DNA of 64,000 bases from contig NC_087071.1 of NCBI RefSeq assembly GCF_963678635.1, positions 20,337,613 to 20,401,612 on the forward strand, given 5' to 3'. Position 1 is the stretch's first letter. Every line of letters begins with the position of its first letter. This document shows, one piece after another, positions 26,100 through 37,433 of the stretch. The notes beneath the pieces were generated by a model. It worked only from the letters and a program-made list of their open reading frames with translations. It made no database searches and had not been told where the DNA came from. The DNA is from Symsagittifera roscoffensis. Lineage: Eukaryota; Xenacoelomorpha; Acoela; Convolutidae. The translations under genes and the position numbers were made by a program.

Positions 26100-27641
26100 G
26101 GGATAAATTTATAAACAATTTAGACTATTTAGACAAGCAACACCTGGAACGATCGGCATTGACAGCATCACAATTGAAACGAAGAATTGACCAGTCCTGG
26201 GAGAATTTGAAGATAGTTAGAAAAGGAGAACTCAGCAGGGACACCAGTCCGCTGCATAAGCAACAAGTGCATTCGGACAGGGACAGCCAAAGAGCCAAAG
26301 CCCTTAAAGAATTGCTGGAGGCGAACGCTCGATGGAACCAGGATAGGAGAGATGCTGCGAAAAATGACGTGAGGCGGATCGTTGATGAAACCTGACTACT
26401 AAATCCTGAGCTACGAAAGGAAATGATATACTCCTGGGAAAAGGGGTTCATAGAAGATGAAGAAGCGGAACATATTCAGTCTCCGCCGAAAACGATTTTG
26501 AGAAAGGATCCACTACGTAAGAGCGGACAGGCCTTGACAAAGCAATTGAAGGGTAAAATATCGACTGAAACGAATTCAACAGTCAAGACGACAACTGGAT
26601 CTATATACAGGAAATCGGATATCGCTCAAGCGAAGACGTCCCTAACAAACGAGAAAGCGGGGAGCGAGAATAAGAGCCCGTCTGCAGAGCCAACTAAGAA
26701 AATCCAAAGAATCAGTTCCCCCAAAGTCCTAGAGGACATTGGGTCGGATGAAGAGTTACAATGGGCTGTGGAAATGGCCGATTTTGTGAACCCGGCATAT
26801 CGATTTCAGCAAAGTCAAACAGTTGTAACTTCAAAAGATACGGCAGCAGGAGGGGGCCTAAACCTGGCGATTAAAAGAGCGAAGCCGAACACAGCGGGTC
26901 CCAGTTCGTGGGCAGGATCAAAAACGCAGGAAGAGATCGCCATGAAGATGGGTAATAAGAAGGCAAAAGAAAAAAGACCAGAAGACAAACAGAACAAACT
27001 TACAAAACAATCTGCTGTCGCAGTTGATCAGGGTATGGAACAATCAACGTCAAATTCGAAAACATTGAAAAACGACGCCCACGCGAGTTCTACTCCGAAA
27101 ACCAAACAAAAGGCAAAACTGAAGACAATCGATTCTCAAACACGTCCGGAGGATATCTTAGACACATTTCAAAACCGGAATTTGGCACTAGCTGAGTGGG
27201 AGAATCTTGCAGACCAATTTCTGAAAAGGGGGGTCCAAAAAGTCGCAGACGATCTCAGAGGGAATGCCCAACCAGTATCTTAAAGGGACACAGTATTTGA
27301 GCCTCCTCAAGGGGTTTCGGACGATTCCAGCGTCGAAGATTCTGGCGTAAGACGAAGTTCCAGACAGACGAAGAATATAAAGAGCCTAAGCGGTTTGGAG
27401 ACCCAGTAAAACATTCCATCAAGGAAGTATCGGACGAATTATCAGGGGGAGCGCTGCTCAAGGCTGCAGTTCAAGAATACCGGACGAGACTAACAAACTT
27501 CAAAGAACGAAGTGATAGGCCTGTAGAGTCGAAACTACGGATGTTAGAGAGACGTTTATTCCGGAGAAAATTTAGTTATACAACGTTAGACGAGGGAACG
27601 GATTGGAATCATTGCTGGAGAATAGAACTCGAAGAGAACTA
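26100..27641 (+). pseudogene. C-terminal part of a Gypsy-like polyprotein, lightly damaged
   Basis: One frame is open from about 26100 to 27283 apart from a single TGA at 26393-26395. It encodes a hydrophilic, Lys/Glu/Ser-rich protein. STVKTTTGSIYRKSDIA resembles STVKLSDGKIIRKSDIA in the tail of the Gypsy polyprotein at 40718-46564. After a stop at 27281-27283 the frame carries RRSSRQTKN. A -1 shift gives KRFGDPVKHSI, typical of the C-terminal end of Gypsy polyproteins, and the new frame runs to a TAA at about 27641. No integrase, RT or gag is present, so this is a 5'-truncated remnant. Base composition is less AT-rich than the flanks. Confidence 0.6.
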
Positions 27642-27752
27642 AAAAATAACAATCTAAATGACTAATCATCCAAAATCCAAACTTTTTGTGAACTGAGTGT
27701 ATTAAACTCTTTTTAACATAAATTATTCCATATATTGAATAATTTATTTTCC

Positions 27753-28012
27753 TCCCGAGGGGGTATGTCATACTGCTACTGCAATTGATTTATGTGCTAC
27801 CAACCTGCAGTGGTAGAGTTATTAACATTATGGTGTGTCCAAGGTCATGTGTGCAGTGACATTGACACACGGTTGAGAACTCAGAGTTTTTGATTCTGGA
27901 TTATCTCTCAGCAACCAATTTAAAGAAGAGAAAAGAAAACTAAATTCAATCTTTCAGAATACATTTTTGAATTTTCACTAGTTTTCCCACGATACCGCAT
28001 AGGATATCACAT
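27753..28012 (+). repeat. Polypurine tract and probable LTR of the Gypsy remnant
   Basis: A purine run, gaggggg with ta after it (about 27757-27765), is followed by TGTCATACTGC. A polypurine tract directly before TG is the standard junction with a 3' LTR. The proposed LTR starts at 27766. A candidate end is gatatcaCA near 28012, but no second LTR is available for comparison, so that end is a guess. Confidence 0.45.
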
Positions 28013-28909
28013 ACAAGAAGGCAGATGAAGTTTTTATATGCTCAACTGTAAGCAGTGTTCAATTTGTTCGTGGACGGTTAAACCCCAATTAGTCATTATT
28101 CAAACCTCAAAAAAAATTAGGTTGTCCCTGCGCCGATAGTTTTTTGTTTTTTATTCTGACTACAAGCAAATTTTTGCAAGCAGAATTGCATACTGGGAGC
28201 GAATATTAATTCCAACACGTATTTTCGGTTATTCTAATGCTATTTTGGTTACTATCTCAGAGATAGGGTTTTTACCCATGAAAAAGACAGGTAAAGTTTA
28301 ACTCAAAAAACATAAAAACTGAGGGAAGGCCAAAATGATTCGAGCATACCGGAAGTCTTTTTGAGGACAAAGAAACAAGGAAATTGCACAGAAATCGATA
28401 TGCAATTTTTACTATTAGGCTGGAAAGTTTTTTGCATTTATATGACCCGTTGTGTTGTGTGTTTTTTGCCACTTAAGGATTAAAATATACAGAATTTTAT
28501 AGTTGAGGTGTCGAGGTAGAATCTAGAAAAAACTATGAGAGATCCAGAAAAAAATTTTGCAAAATTTTGCCTTCTTCTTTTTTTGTAGAATCACTTCTTT
28601 GAATTTTTTGTATTCATGAGAAATAAATGTTCTTCATACAAGTTATACATCTGGAAAATAAATTATAAGCTGTATTTCATGGACTCCTTGCCTTGATTTG
28701 TATGATAAATTTTTTTACTGTATGGAATTAAATTATGCAAATTTCTTATGTATAGAATCTCAACCCGTGTGGCCGTTTATAATTAGATAATACACATTTT
28801 CTTTCCTTGGTGACCAAAAAAAATGACTTCAATGCCTCCTCCCATACCATCCCAACTAAGTCTATGAAAAAATTTCGAACAAAATCAAACTTTTTGGTTT
28901 AAGGAAATA
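28013..28909. other. Unassigned spacer
   Basis: No gene seen. AT-rich sequence with only short, motif-free open frames. Confidence 0.4.
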
Positions 28910-29475
28910 TACTTCTGGCACAATTTCCATATATGAAAAAAGGCTATCATAGAGACGTCATACAGTTTTCTGTAGGTATTGAAGTGTATAGAACTGTATG
29001 GTAAGAACTTTTCATATATGAATTGTATGATAAGAAGTTTTGGTCAACCCGGGACTGAGAAAAATGAATGAGTAAAACTTTGAGTCTACATAATTTTTTA
29101 AGTGACGCAAGTCAATTATGAGTCTACATAATTGCTAAGTGACCCAAGCCATTTATTACCCATTGGCAGTTTTAGTCAAAAAGAAAATAAAAAGAAATTT
29201 ACCAACCAAAAGGCCTCAATTTTTAGAGCAGAAGCATTTTAACTAATATACGAAAAAGTTCATCAAAAACCTCCAATTCTACCCAGGTTCTAACCTTCCT
29301 ATTTTGTTGCGGGTATCCTTCCCTACCTCTACGCTACCGATCCATGATACCTTGAAGTTAAAGTACTATTTGAATATAAAAGTCTGTGTTAATATCCTTA
29401 GTATTGGCTGCACTTAATAGCTAGTTATTGATCATATGCATACACTGCAATGAAAAAGCATTTTCAAAATGAACA

Positions 29476-29753
29476 TTAACAATTGCAACTTAGGTTGGTG
29501 AAGTTAGGAGAGTTCATACTACCACACAAACTTTGCGTATGTAATAACAGTCTAACAGTGCGAACACTAGTTCCGCTAGTAAAAGTTTCCAGTTGAGGGG
29601 AAAAAGAGCCAATTTTACTGAAACTAATTCTTAATTGGCATTTGTCTGCTTCCAAAGAAGTACAAGGGCCAGAATTAGAAGCACGTGGTGTAGAGAGACG
29701 ACTGGGGGTTGAGGGTACAGCATTTTCAATTAAAGTTCTATTAAACTGACAAA
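29476..29753 (-). CDS. Possible terminal exon, unknown product
   Basis: On the minus strand an acceptor-like aatttttgtcag precedes an open frame ending at TAA 29476. The product is Ser/Thr-rich (FNRTLIENAVPSTPSRLS), then KCQLRISFSKIGSF and SGTSVRTVRLLLH. The latter faintly recalls a ubiquitin-like or UBX fold, but I would not assign it. There is no upstream partner exon in view. It lies between the inverted repeat arms. Low confidence. Confidence 0.25.
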
Positions 29754-29759
29754 AATTTA

Positions 29760-30987
29760 AGCTTATTAAAAACTTAACAACTAATAAGAACTTGATCAAT
29801 TTTTTTTCGATTGGAAAAACAAAACAAATATCAAAGTTATTTGAAGTTTTTTTTCTGAGTTTAGGAAAATTTGAATGACGGCAAAACAGAACACATATGA
29901 TTCATCGGAACCACACTCTGCACAAATTTTAACAACTCAAACTAACAATTTTGAAAAAAAATTCAGATCAACTCGAAAAAATTTTGGGTTATCGTTCTAG
30001 AATCAATTTGTTTTGATCTTACACCTAGCTACTGTTATTTTTTTGTATGATTCTTGCAAGATAGCCTCCCTCTTCCAAGATTCTTGCAAGATCTTGCAAG
30101 ATAACCTCCCTTGATCTACTAGGGTCCCCCCTAAATTGATGTCATTTTTTGTAAGTTTGTTTGCTTGGCCAAAACCTTTCAAAAGGGGCCCAAGAACGTC
30201 AATTTTTACCAAGAACGTCATCTCTTTACCGGTGGCGCAGAAAGTTTTGACAAAGTTTGCACCAGAAAGCAATTTGAGAAAACTCGGAAAATCAAACTGA
30301 TTTACCTAAGAAAAGTCTCATATTTTTTTCGAACAACCGCCACTCTTGAAAAACTCCTGCGCACGCCAGGGGTGAGATTTGTATCAATGTTCCTTACTGC
30401 CTGCTCGCATCAGTGTCAAAACACGCAAATAAAGCATATTAAAAATATATTAGGAAGAAATACAGTTTAACTCTAAATTACTTGGAAACATAATCTATGT
30501 TAGGGATTAGTAAAGCATATATAAAAGCGCTATGAAACAAGAAATTGTACATTTCTACAAGAATTTAACATCTTTTTTAGCTTCTACATTTGAAACTTCA
30601 GCCTATCTGAGTACTTTTGTGCAAGGCTGTAAGCACAAAAAGTGCAAACCAAGCTACGAAATAGATGACTCAAGGAGGAGCTCGCTTTAAATTTGAAGAT
30701 GTTAAATTTATCTTTTTGATACAATCAACACTCAGCAGACAAACAGATCAGCTTAAATGTAAAATTCATAATTTTTTGCATGACTTTGAAGAATTTTATA
30801 TAATGATAACTTTACCTTAGAGAAAGTTTTTCAGTGAAGAATAATTCAATTTTATATCAATTTTTGTTCGAAGGTAGTGATTACATTTTCCTTCAGAGCT
30901 TCAGCTTGTGTAGCTTAACTATAAAAGATTAAAGCAAGGTAGGTTTCCAATTTTAAAAAGCACAGTGAGAAGAAAGATTGGGCAACA
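29760..30987. other. Unassigned sequence inside the inverted-repeat pair
   Basis: No transposase or other gene recognised. Around 30045-30115 the phrase gattcttgcaagat with aacctccctt-type ends is repeated several times in short tandem. Confidence 0.35.
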
Positions 30988-31388
30988 TCCCGGGTTGACC
31001 AAAACTTCTTATCATACAATTTCCATATATGAGAAACTTCTTGTCATACAATTTCATACAATTCCATACGTACAGAAAATTGTATGAAAACTCTATGATA
31101 AGCATTTTTCCATATATGAAAATTGTATGATAGATGTTTTCCCATAAACAAAAAATTGGCTCGAAAAAGATAATTGGCTCGAAAGAGAACGATTTGGAGC
31201 AGCGAAAAAGGCATGTTTATATATATTAACAAAGGTACTATGCGGTAAATAATTTAGCTAAACTCCTCGTGATAACCTACATTTTTCGCCAATAAATTTA
31301 CAAAAGAAAACATTTGGTTCAGTCAGAAATTCAATGTTCAGTCTTTACTTCAATGTAACCTGGAATAGAATGTCATTCAACTGTTCAA

Positions 31389-32251
31389 CTAGTCATCACA
31401 TTCCAAGTTTTCGCCTGGTTCTATTGTAACGTCCAGGAACTTCGTCAGCTGCTTCGAGAACTTTTCCGCATCCGCCTGTATTTCCCCTGCGTTGCGATCG
31501 AACGCTTCTTTCATCTTTTTGCGTAGTTCTGACTCTTTACAGAAAATCATGATTTCCGCCAAAGTTTTTGCGTTCTCGTTTTCCAAGCCACTATACCATT
31601 TTATTTTTTCGTCCAGAGCTTGCAGAGTTTTTTCTTTGGCTTTTCTCGGATCATTTTTAAATTTCTCCAAAAATGAAAACTTCAACAAACGTGAAACACG
31701 AATTTCAGCTTGAGGAATTACTCTCAAGCTTGAATGATAAGTCTTCAAATCCGGACAACTTAGCAAGATTTCTTTCTCATAATGTCGATATGTACTTTCT
31801 AGGTACTCTGGATCGCCTCTTGCAATCGCGCTAGTTTTTTCTTCCAAAATCTTCTTTAACGCGATCTCGAAATCAAGACCTCCGTATTCCACTAAGTGAT
31901 CACGGATTACGTGCATTTCATTTTGCAAAAAATCCGCCCAGTCTTCTTTGAGAAATTCAATGAATTCTGTCAAAATGTAAACTGAAAGTCCACTTTGTGG
32001 CAAGTTCGGAATATTTTCCAATTCATCCTTAGTCAATAATGAAAAGAACCTTGGCGGCATTCCTTGAATAGAAAACTTCATTCGACTGATATCGGTCACA
32101 TCTTCTGTGAAAGTATATGTGACATACTGCTTGTTACCGTACAAGGCTTGATCGATTTGCCTTTGCTCGTGTTGCTCTTGGCGTAAAGGGATTTTGAAAT
32201 CTATCTGTTCATTTCTATACGCGTCGTCAATTTTTATGGCTGCTTGTGTAT
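31389..32251 (-). CDS. Probable terminal exon, 287-codon open frame, unknown acidic protein
   Basis: An acceptor (gcatttag) at 32252-32253 opens a frame that begins with two bases completing a codon, then TQAAIKIDDAYRNEQ, and ends ENLECDD with TAA/TAG-type stop at 31389. No ATG opens the frame, so it is a spliced exon. The product is rich in Glu, Lys and Leu and largely helical in appearance (for example LTEFIEFLKEDWADFLQ and KILEEKTSAIARGDPEYLES). I do not recognise it. It lies on the same strand downstream of the SH2/ZU5-like exons and may be their last exon. However, the exon at 34253-34552 ends in phase 0 while this one needs one carried base, so at least one exon would be missing between them. 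Codon use and composition differ clearly from the flanks, supporting real coding. Confidence 0.65.
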
Positions 32252-32261
32252 CTAAATGCAA

Positions 32262-34252
32262 TTTTTGACGATATTGTATTGACGTCGATGGGGGGGTGGG
32301 GGGGGGGGGGGTGTTTTAGTATAATTTTTAGGTTGTTCTAATTAACGTGGCCAATCCTAAACAAACATTTTTTTCATCATATTTTTTGCACTATCTGAAA
32401 AATTGATTTCCTAAGCTCAAAGTCAAACAACGCATGCTATAAATAAGTGAAAATACTGGGGTTTAAAAAATGCCAGTTTGAAGTTTGACCAATAAGGTAA
32501 GTAATTAATGCGCGTTAATTGCCAGTTGCCTTTAAAAGCGTAGCTTGTGCGGCCGATCAAGTTGTTTTTATAACTTGTTTCTGGATAGGTGTATGACACT
32601 TTGTACTTGACATTGAGTTTGACTGGACATTGTACGTGTGATCAACAACAGAAAATTAAGTAAAGTTTGAAAAATTTGACTATTAAAAAAAACTACTGCA
32701 CACAGCTGAAATGGCAGGAGCAAAACCTGATACCGACAGCTTTGTTACATGAAACTCACGTTGAAATGAATTTTTGTGAAAGGGAGTTTTGATTTTTTAT
32801 TTAAAATACAGACCCAAGGGCAGTTATTTTTCAATAATAAAAGATACTGCACTCATTCTTTTTTTTGCGAAGGAGGGCCTGATTTCTCAGTGTTTCATAA
32901 CACAATGCTTCAAATATACTGGTCATGAAAAAGTGGCCACTGATCAGGACCTGAAGCAGCGATAATTATTTTATGCAAATTGCAGCACTGAACCATGGAT
33001 AATTTGAGGTGATAGTGGCTATTCTGAAAAACAGCGCCGATTCAAAGATAAGACACCGATAACTTTAAAATTCATTGCCTTTTTAAAGACAATTCAGCGC
33101 TAATTCACCGATGGGAATTCCAGCGCTGATTCAAAGATAATTCATACTGCTGTGTAAGTAGCACAGAATTCTCCGAACACATTTAAAAAAAACTACGAAA
33201 AAAAAATTTCAACTTTTTTTTCAATCTATTGCTGTCGCTTTCTGTTCATTATGTGATGAAAAAACTACACATATAAACAAAAAACTAATAAAAATGCTTT
33301 TTGACAACGGTTGTTCTCAAATTAACAGGAAAATAATGGAAAAAGAAACGAAAATTAAATTCTTATGTTTTTTTCTTTAATTTTGCAAAATAACTTGAAT
33401 TTTTTCGGAAAATTTTCTTGCCAAGCATACGCTAAATCAAACTTCTAAAACTATTTTTAGTTTTGTTATTTGAAACTTAAGTTACCAATGTTTTAAAACA
33501 ATTGTTACTCGATCGCTATAACAATTGTTACTCGATTGCTCGAAATTAGACTAAAATTCACAACTTTCAAACCGATTTTTCTTGATTCTGAAATAATTTT
33601 TGACATTTTTGAACATTCATTCAAATTATGACTGAGCGGGCTTCAAAATTTTATATCATGCAACCAATTCTGATGATTATTTGTGGAATCTGATATGCAT
33701 GAAAAACAAAAAACTTTACAGAAAAAAAATTAAAACACCCAAATACAAAGTTGCTCTCCATTTTCAATGATCCGAGCAAAAAAAATTTCTAAACAATTCG
33801 TAGTAACTTACAAAATACAGAGTTCAAGTTGAAGAAAAAGCTGGTATTTAATCTAATTAAAACTCTCAAAGATTTTTTTTACAATGAAATGAACCTTTGG
33901 AAGGGTAAACGATTTTTTTTGAATTTTGCAATGAAAAAACTTCAGATTCAGATTGCTGAAACAAACTACCAGCAAAGCTTCTGGTCTACACTTCGAAGTG
34001 TATTATCATGATATTTACTTAAGCTTAACAAAAGTCCTAGATAAAATTATATTATAGAAAAAAAATTGGGAATTCCATGATATTTCAAAATACAAAAATC
34101 TGAGTACAACCATTGATTCTAGTCGCCATAATCGTTGAAGCTATCTGGCACCAAAATCTTTTTCGCTTTTGGAAATTAAAATTAAGAAGGTTTCATGAAC
34201 TAGGGGACAATGACTGCAATATCCTTCCTTAATGGAAGAAACGAATGCTTAC
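32262..34252. other. Presumed intron or intergenic sequence
   Basis: No exon could be identified. A run of 14 G lies at 32298-32311, beside 7 G at 32290-32296. The rest is AT-rich. Confidence 0.4.
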
Positions 34253-34552
34253 AACATTTTGACTTTCAAATAAAAGTGACTTGCCGTCAATGGTTATTGG
34301 GACTATCCCTTTCCGCTCCATCTGTTCAAAGCTTGCCTTGTCACTTAGATTAAAGTAGAACCAGTTAGGATTTACTCGAAATGTCTCTGCTTCTTGGCAG
34401 TTTTGCAGTGGTCGACACTGGAACTCTAGCTCGTGAGGGTCTGATTTGTGATGTCTGTCAGTAAGCTGCTTCATTATGAAGAAAACAGCTGATGTGTCGA
34501 ACAACAAACTCTCATCAAAGTGATTGAAGCTACGCAAACAATTGATGGCCGC
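34253..34552 (-). CDS. Internal exon of the SH2/ZU5-like gene, possibly UPA-like
   Basis: An acceptor (ggtttctag) precedes GCG GCC ATC AAT at 34552. The frame stays open for exactly 100 codons to a donor, AATGTT|GTAAGC, at 34253. The exon starts and ends in phase 0, matching the phase-0 donor of the ZU5-like exon at 37003. The product includes ESLLFDTSAVFFIMKQL, HELEFQCRPLQNCQ and NPNWFYFNLSDKASFEQ. In ZU5-UPA proteins a UPA domain follows ZU5, and length and beta-rich look fit, but I see no diagnostic motif. It may join directly to the ZU5-like exon, or through a small exon near 36902. Confidence 0.6.
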
Positions 34553-34619
34553 CTAGAAACCATTGAGCAAATATTCAACTTCTATTTTATAACTTATATT
34601 CACCATATTTGACAGCTAC

Positions 34620-34820
34620 CCGGGTCGAGATCCCGCTCAAAAACCGCTCAAGATATGGGCGGTTTGAGCGGTTTTCCAGCAAGATTTGAGCGGTTTGACC
34701 GGTTTGAGCGGTTTTTTTGGAAAAACCGCTCAAACCGCTCAAATCTTGCTTAAAAAACCGCTCAAAAACCGATCATTTCTTGCGGTGATTTTTGAACGGT
34801 TTTTCAAGCAAGATTTGAGC
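34620..34820. repeat. Foldback array of ccgctcaaa / tttgagcgg
   Basis: Multiple gcggtttgagcggtttt units on the left (34655-34718) face aaaaaccgctcaaaccgctc units on the right (34720-34780), so the strand can fold on itself. A further reversed unit follows at 34800-34840. This is MITE-like and non-coding. Confidence 0.7.
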
Positions 34821-34850
34821 GGTTTTAAGCGGTTTTTGAGAAGTTTAGCA

Positions 34851-34920
34851 GAAGTTTTGAATCTACTTGAAACTATGTTCTACTATAGTAGAACTTAGAT
34901 TCAAGTAGATTCAAAACTTC
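34851..34920. repeat. 70-bp near-perfect palindrome
   Basis: The 35-base left arm begins gaagttttgaatctacttga and the right arm is its reverse complement with only about three mismatches and no spacer. It adjoins the foldback array. Confidence 0.85.
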
Positions 34921-35289
34921 TTAAGTTTTTTTTACTAATTTATCATGAACCCATTTCCATCACCGCAATTTACGGTAATTTAACATCAGTACAATTTACC
35001 ATAAAATATAAAAAAAAGTTTCTTACGATTGATGAAATGTTTAACCCAGAGCAAAAACAAGAATCATGACTGATTTAGAGCTAAAAGAGGAAGTAATTGA
35101 CGGTAGCTAAGTTGAAATTAAAATGTATGGAGCTGAGAGAGGAGGTAGTTGACGGTAATTAAGTTGAAAACGAAAAGGTTTTGAGTTAAGAGTGAGGAAT
35201 ACCTTCAACTCAACTGTGTGGGTTTAACCAATCAGAACTGATTTTATTTATATGGTCTGTAATTGTGCCCAATAAGATTTTAGCTCCCT

Positions 35290-35995
35290 TTGTTAAAGTC
35301 ATATCCAATCAGAAATGCAGTTCCAGTTTACGAAATTTTTAGACATTGTCAATTCCAATCACCAAAAGTGTTCAATTTCGATCTGGTTGTCGTAACAATT
35401 ATTGTAGGATTCTTCATAATACACATTGCCAAGTTGAAAATTTTGGAGCTTTATTATAACTTTTTTGATAAATTTTGCGATGTCAACAATTTTGAAAGTT
35501 TCGAAATGGATACTGATTCTCTTTATTTGGCTTTGGGAGAAGAAGAGTTATAAGAATATGTTCTTCGCACCAAGCGAGCAGAATGGATTGAAAAGCGAAA
35601 CAAAGACTGTCGAGACGATTATAAAGCAGATGCGAAAAACAGCTTTTTCCCCCGTACATGCTGCTCTAAACTTAAAAAAAATGACAAGAGAGAACCAAAA
35701 TTGTTCAAGGAGGAGTTCAGATGTACTGACATGTTGTGCCTGTGTAGTGAAACTTGTTGCTGCTACGATAGTAAAGGACTGAACATACGCGCATTAGAGG
35801 ACTGGAGATGGCCCGATGGCAAAGTATTGACAAGTACTGGATGAGGCAGTGAAATTGAAGTCAACTATTAGAGGATTCAAAACGATTAACCATGCAGTTG
35901 CAACTTCTGAACAAACTAAAAAAGGACTGAGCTATTTTTACCCTAAACGGGAAACTGAATGTGATGGAATATACACTAAACGTCTAAATGTGTAA
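35290..35995 (+). pseudogene. Polinton/Maverick-type DNA polymerase B, C-terminal relic
   Basis: One frame reads FFIIHIAKLKILELYYNF and then FEMDTDSLYLAL, the motif C (DTDS) of protein-primed family B polymerases. After a TAA at 35551-35553 the same frame continues RAEWIEKRNKDCRDDYKAD, FFPRTCC, REPKLFKEEFRC and CLCSETCCCYD. A frameshift near 35838 leads to GFKTINHAVATSEQTKKGL and FYPKRETECDGIY, ending TAA at 35995. The motif string matches the C-terminal part of polymerases in Polintons and related large DNA elements. Only about 230 residues of a protein normally around a thousand remain, and the frame is broken twice, so it is inactive. It is opposite in strand to the surrounding gene. Confidence 0.8.
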
Positions 35996-37002
35996 GAGAT
36001 TATGTAGTAAAAATAATTACAATACTGTAAATTCAGAAAACTAATAAATAATCTTTGTAATTAATTTTCTTTCAAAAATTCTTTTTCAACGACAATTGAT
36101 TGTTTTTTGATTCAGAAAAAGATTGGAATCTTAAGCATTGCTGTATCGGCAAAATCGGGCGCCAAAATTTTTTTTTCTCAAAAATACCATCTTACCATCT
36201 GAAACTCTGAAATCTTTTCCCCATGTTATTACATAAAGTTTAGACCCGATAGTCTATAGTCTATTTTAATAAATGAGGGTCTATGCCCCCAACCCCGGCT
36301 GAATCTACCCGATTTATACTCTTAACATAACTAGAACTCAAACCAATTCAAGGCCATCATCTTTTTCCCTCGTAATTCCATGATAAAAACGTACGAAGAA
36401 ACATAGTACGTTTTACTGTTAATATTGTTTGAGATGTTTTTTTTAATGTTTTTTTCAGAGAACTTAAAAATTTTATACAATTTTCTGAGGGTATTTGCAT
36501 AAAACTTTTATTCTGGTTTTAATTAAGTTCGTAATTCTAGATGTTTTAATTTTAAAAATATTTCTTGTTTTGCGATTATCAGGAAAACTTCAACGCAGCC
36601 GCGATGGTGCCTGTTGTAAACTTAGGCAGAAAACGGACTAGCAAAAACCTACTCAAAATACAAGTTCACCTAGACTTGAAAAATTGTCTACGCCGTGAGT
36701 TTATACTCCCTTACTGTTCATAGAAATATAGCTAAATTGGTAAGCTATTTACTGTTTACTAGTACTAGATATCTTTCATACGGGTGAAATTCAAAAATCA
36801 ACAGTAGACAAAACTTTTGATGAAATCTTTGACTGGAAAACTTTGAATAAGGTACAAGAAGGATAGTTCTCTCAAGACTTCGCTTTGATAAAGGCGGGCA
36901 GTCTGTAAATGAAAACATCTTTAGGTGCATGAAGAACTAATGTGATTATTTTTTGCAATCATAAACGCAAAACAAGCTTCAAATTAGTTTGAAAAAACTT
37001 AC
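35996..37002. other. Presumed intron with a weak exon candidate
   Basis: On the minus strand ttttcatttacag at about 36903 precedes a 34-codon frame (TARLYQSEVLRELSFLYL and on) to a TGA near 36798, in phase 0 with the upstream ZU5-like exon. No good donor follows, so it could be an alternative last exon or chance. The remainder holds nothing recognisable. Confidence 0.3.
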
Positions 37003-37433
37003 CATTTTCATCACAGCAACCGGCGAAAAGCTGAATGCTCTGATGACAACAAATTTTTCTTCAATTTCAAGTTGTTTTCTTTGTGTCACAATGCAGTTCA
37101 ATCCTGAAAGGCTTGGATAAACTCTCTTGAAAGGAAGTTTCACCATTACGGTCCGAAGAAAATCAGCGTGGTTTTGAGACGATATGAAAACAACCGGAGT
37201 TATCAATTCGTCGCCATCTTGGAGTTTTATTACATCCTTGTCGGGAAGCATGATTTCAATTGTCAAAGTTCTTTCTCCCAACACACAGTCTTCTGGGAAG
37301 TGAAACTCAACAAAATCAGAATGATACAGGGAATCAGAGTTCTCCCAATTCATTTTAAATTGTTTTCCTTCCTTGTTCAATTTGAATGTCATTGATATGT
37401 TTCTGCTGCACTGATTCTGAAGATTTCCACATG
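37003..37433 (-). CDS. ZU5-like domain exon
   Basis: An acceptor (tttttgtag) precedes CA TGT GGA AAT at 37433 and a strong donor AAAATG|GTAAGT ends the exon at 37003. The frame is open throughout, with two carried-in bases and a phase-0 end. The centre, FVEFHFPEDCVLGERTLTIE, LQDGDELITPVVF and NHADFLRTVMVKLPF, follows the ZU5 pattern seen in ankyrins, UNC5, PIDD and ZO-1 (a Pro-containing strand, ITPVV, then F-x-x-x-V-x-V-x-LP). KFVVIRAFSFSPVAVMK resembles the closing strands. ZU5 domains are protein-interaction modules of cortical and signalling proteins. The two carried bases fit the one-base overhang of the exon at 47295, so the Gypsy insertion lies in this intron. Confidence 0.7.

Larger units (their letters stand above)
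28910..31143. repeat. Pair of ~150-bp inverted repeats about 1.9 kb apart
   Basis: The left arm (about 28910-29054) ends gaagttttggtcaacccggg; the right arm (about 30988-31143) begins with its reverse complement. Further out both carry catatatga and caattttctgta type phrases. The arms are diverged. They may be the ends of a foldback element or two MITE copies in opposite orientation. Each arm also has internal short inverted repeats (catatatg). Confidence 0.6.

Noticed and set aside
30003-30272. 89-codon minus frame
   Set aside because: It crosses short tandem gcaagat repeats, starts without ATG and has no recognised motif.
35465-35782. 105-codon plus frame overlapping the polymerase relic
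   Set aside because: It is an alternative frame; the polymerase motifs lie in the other frame.
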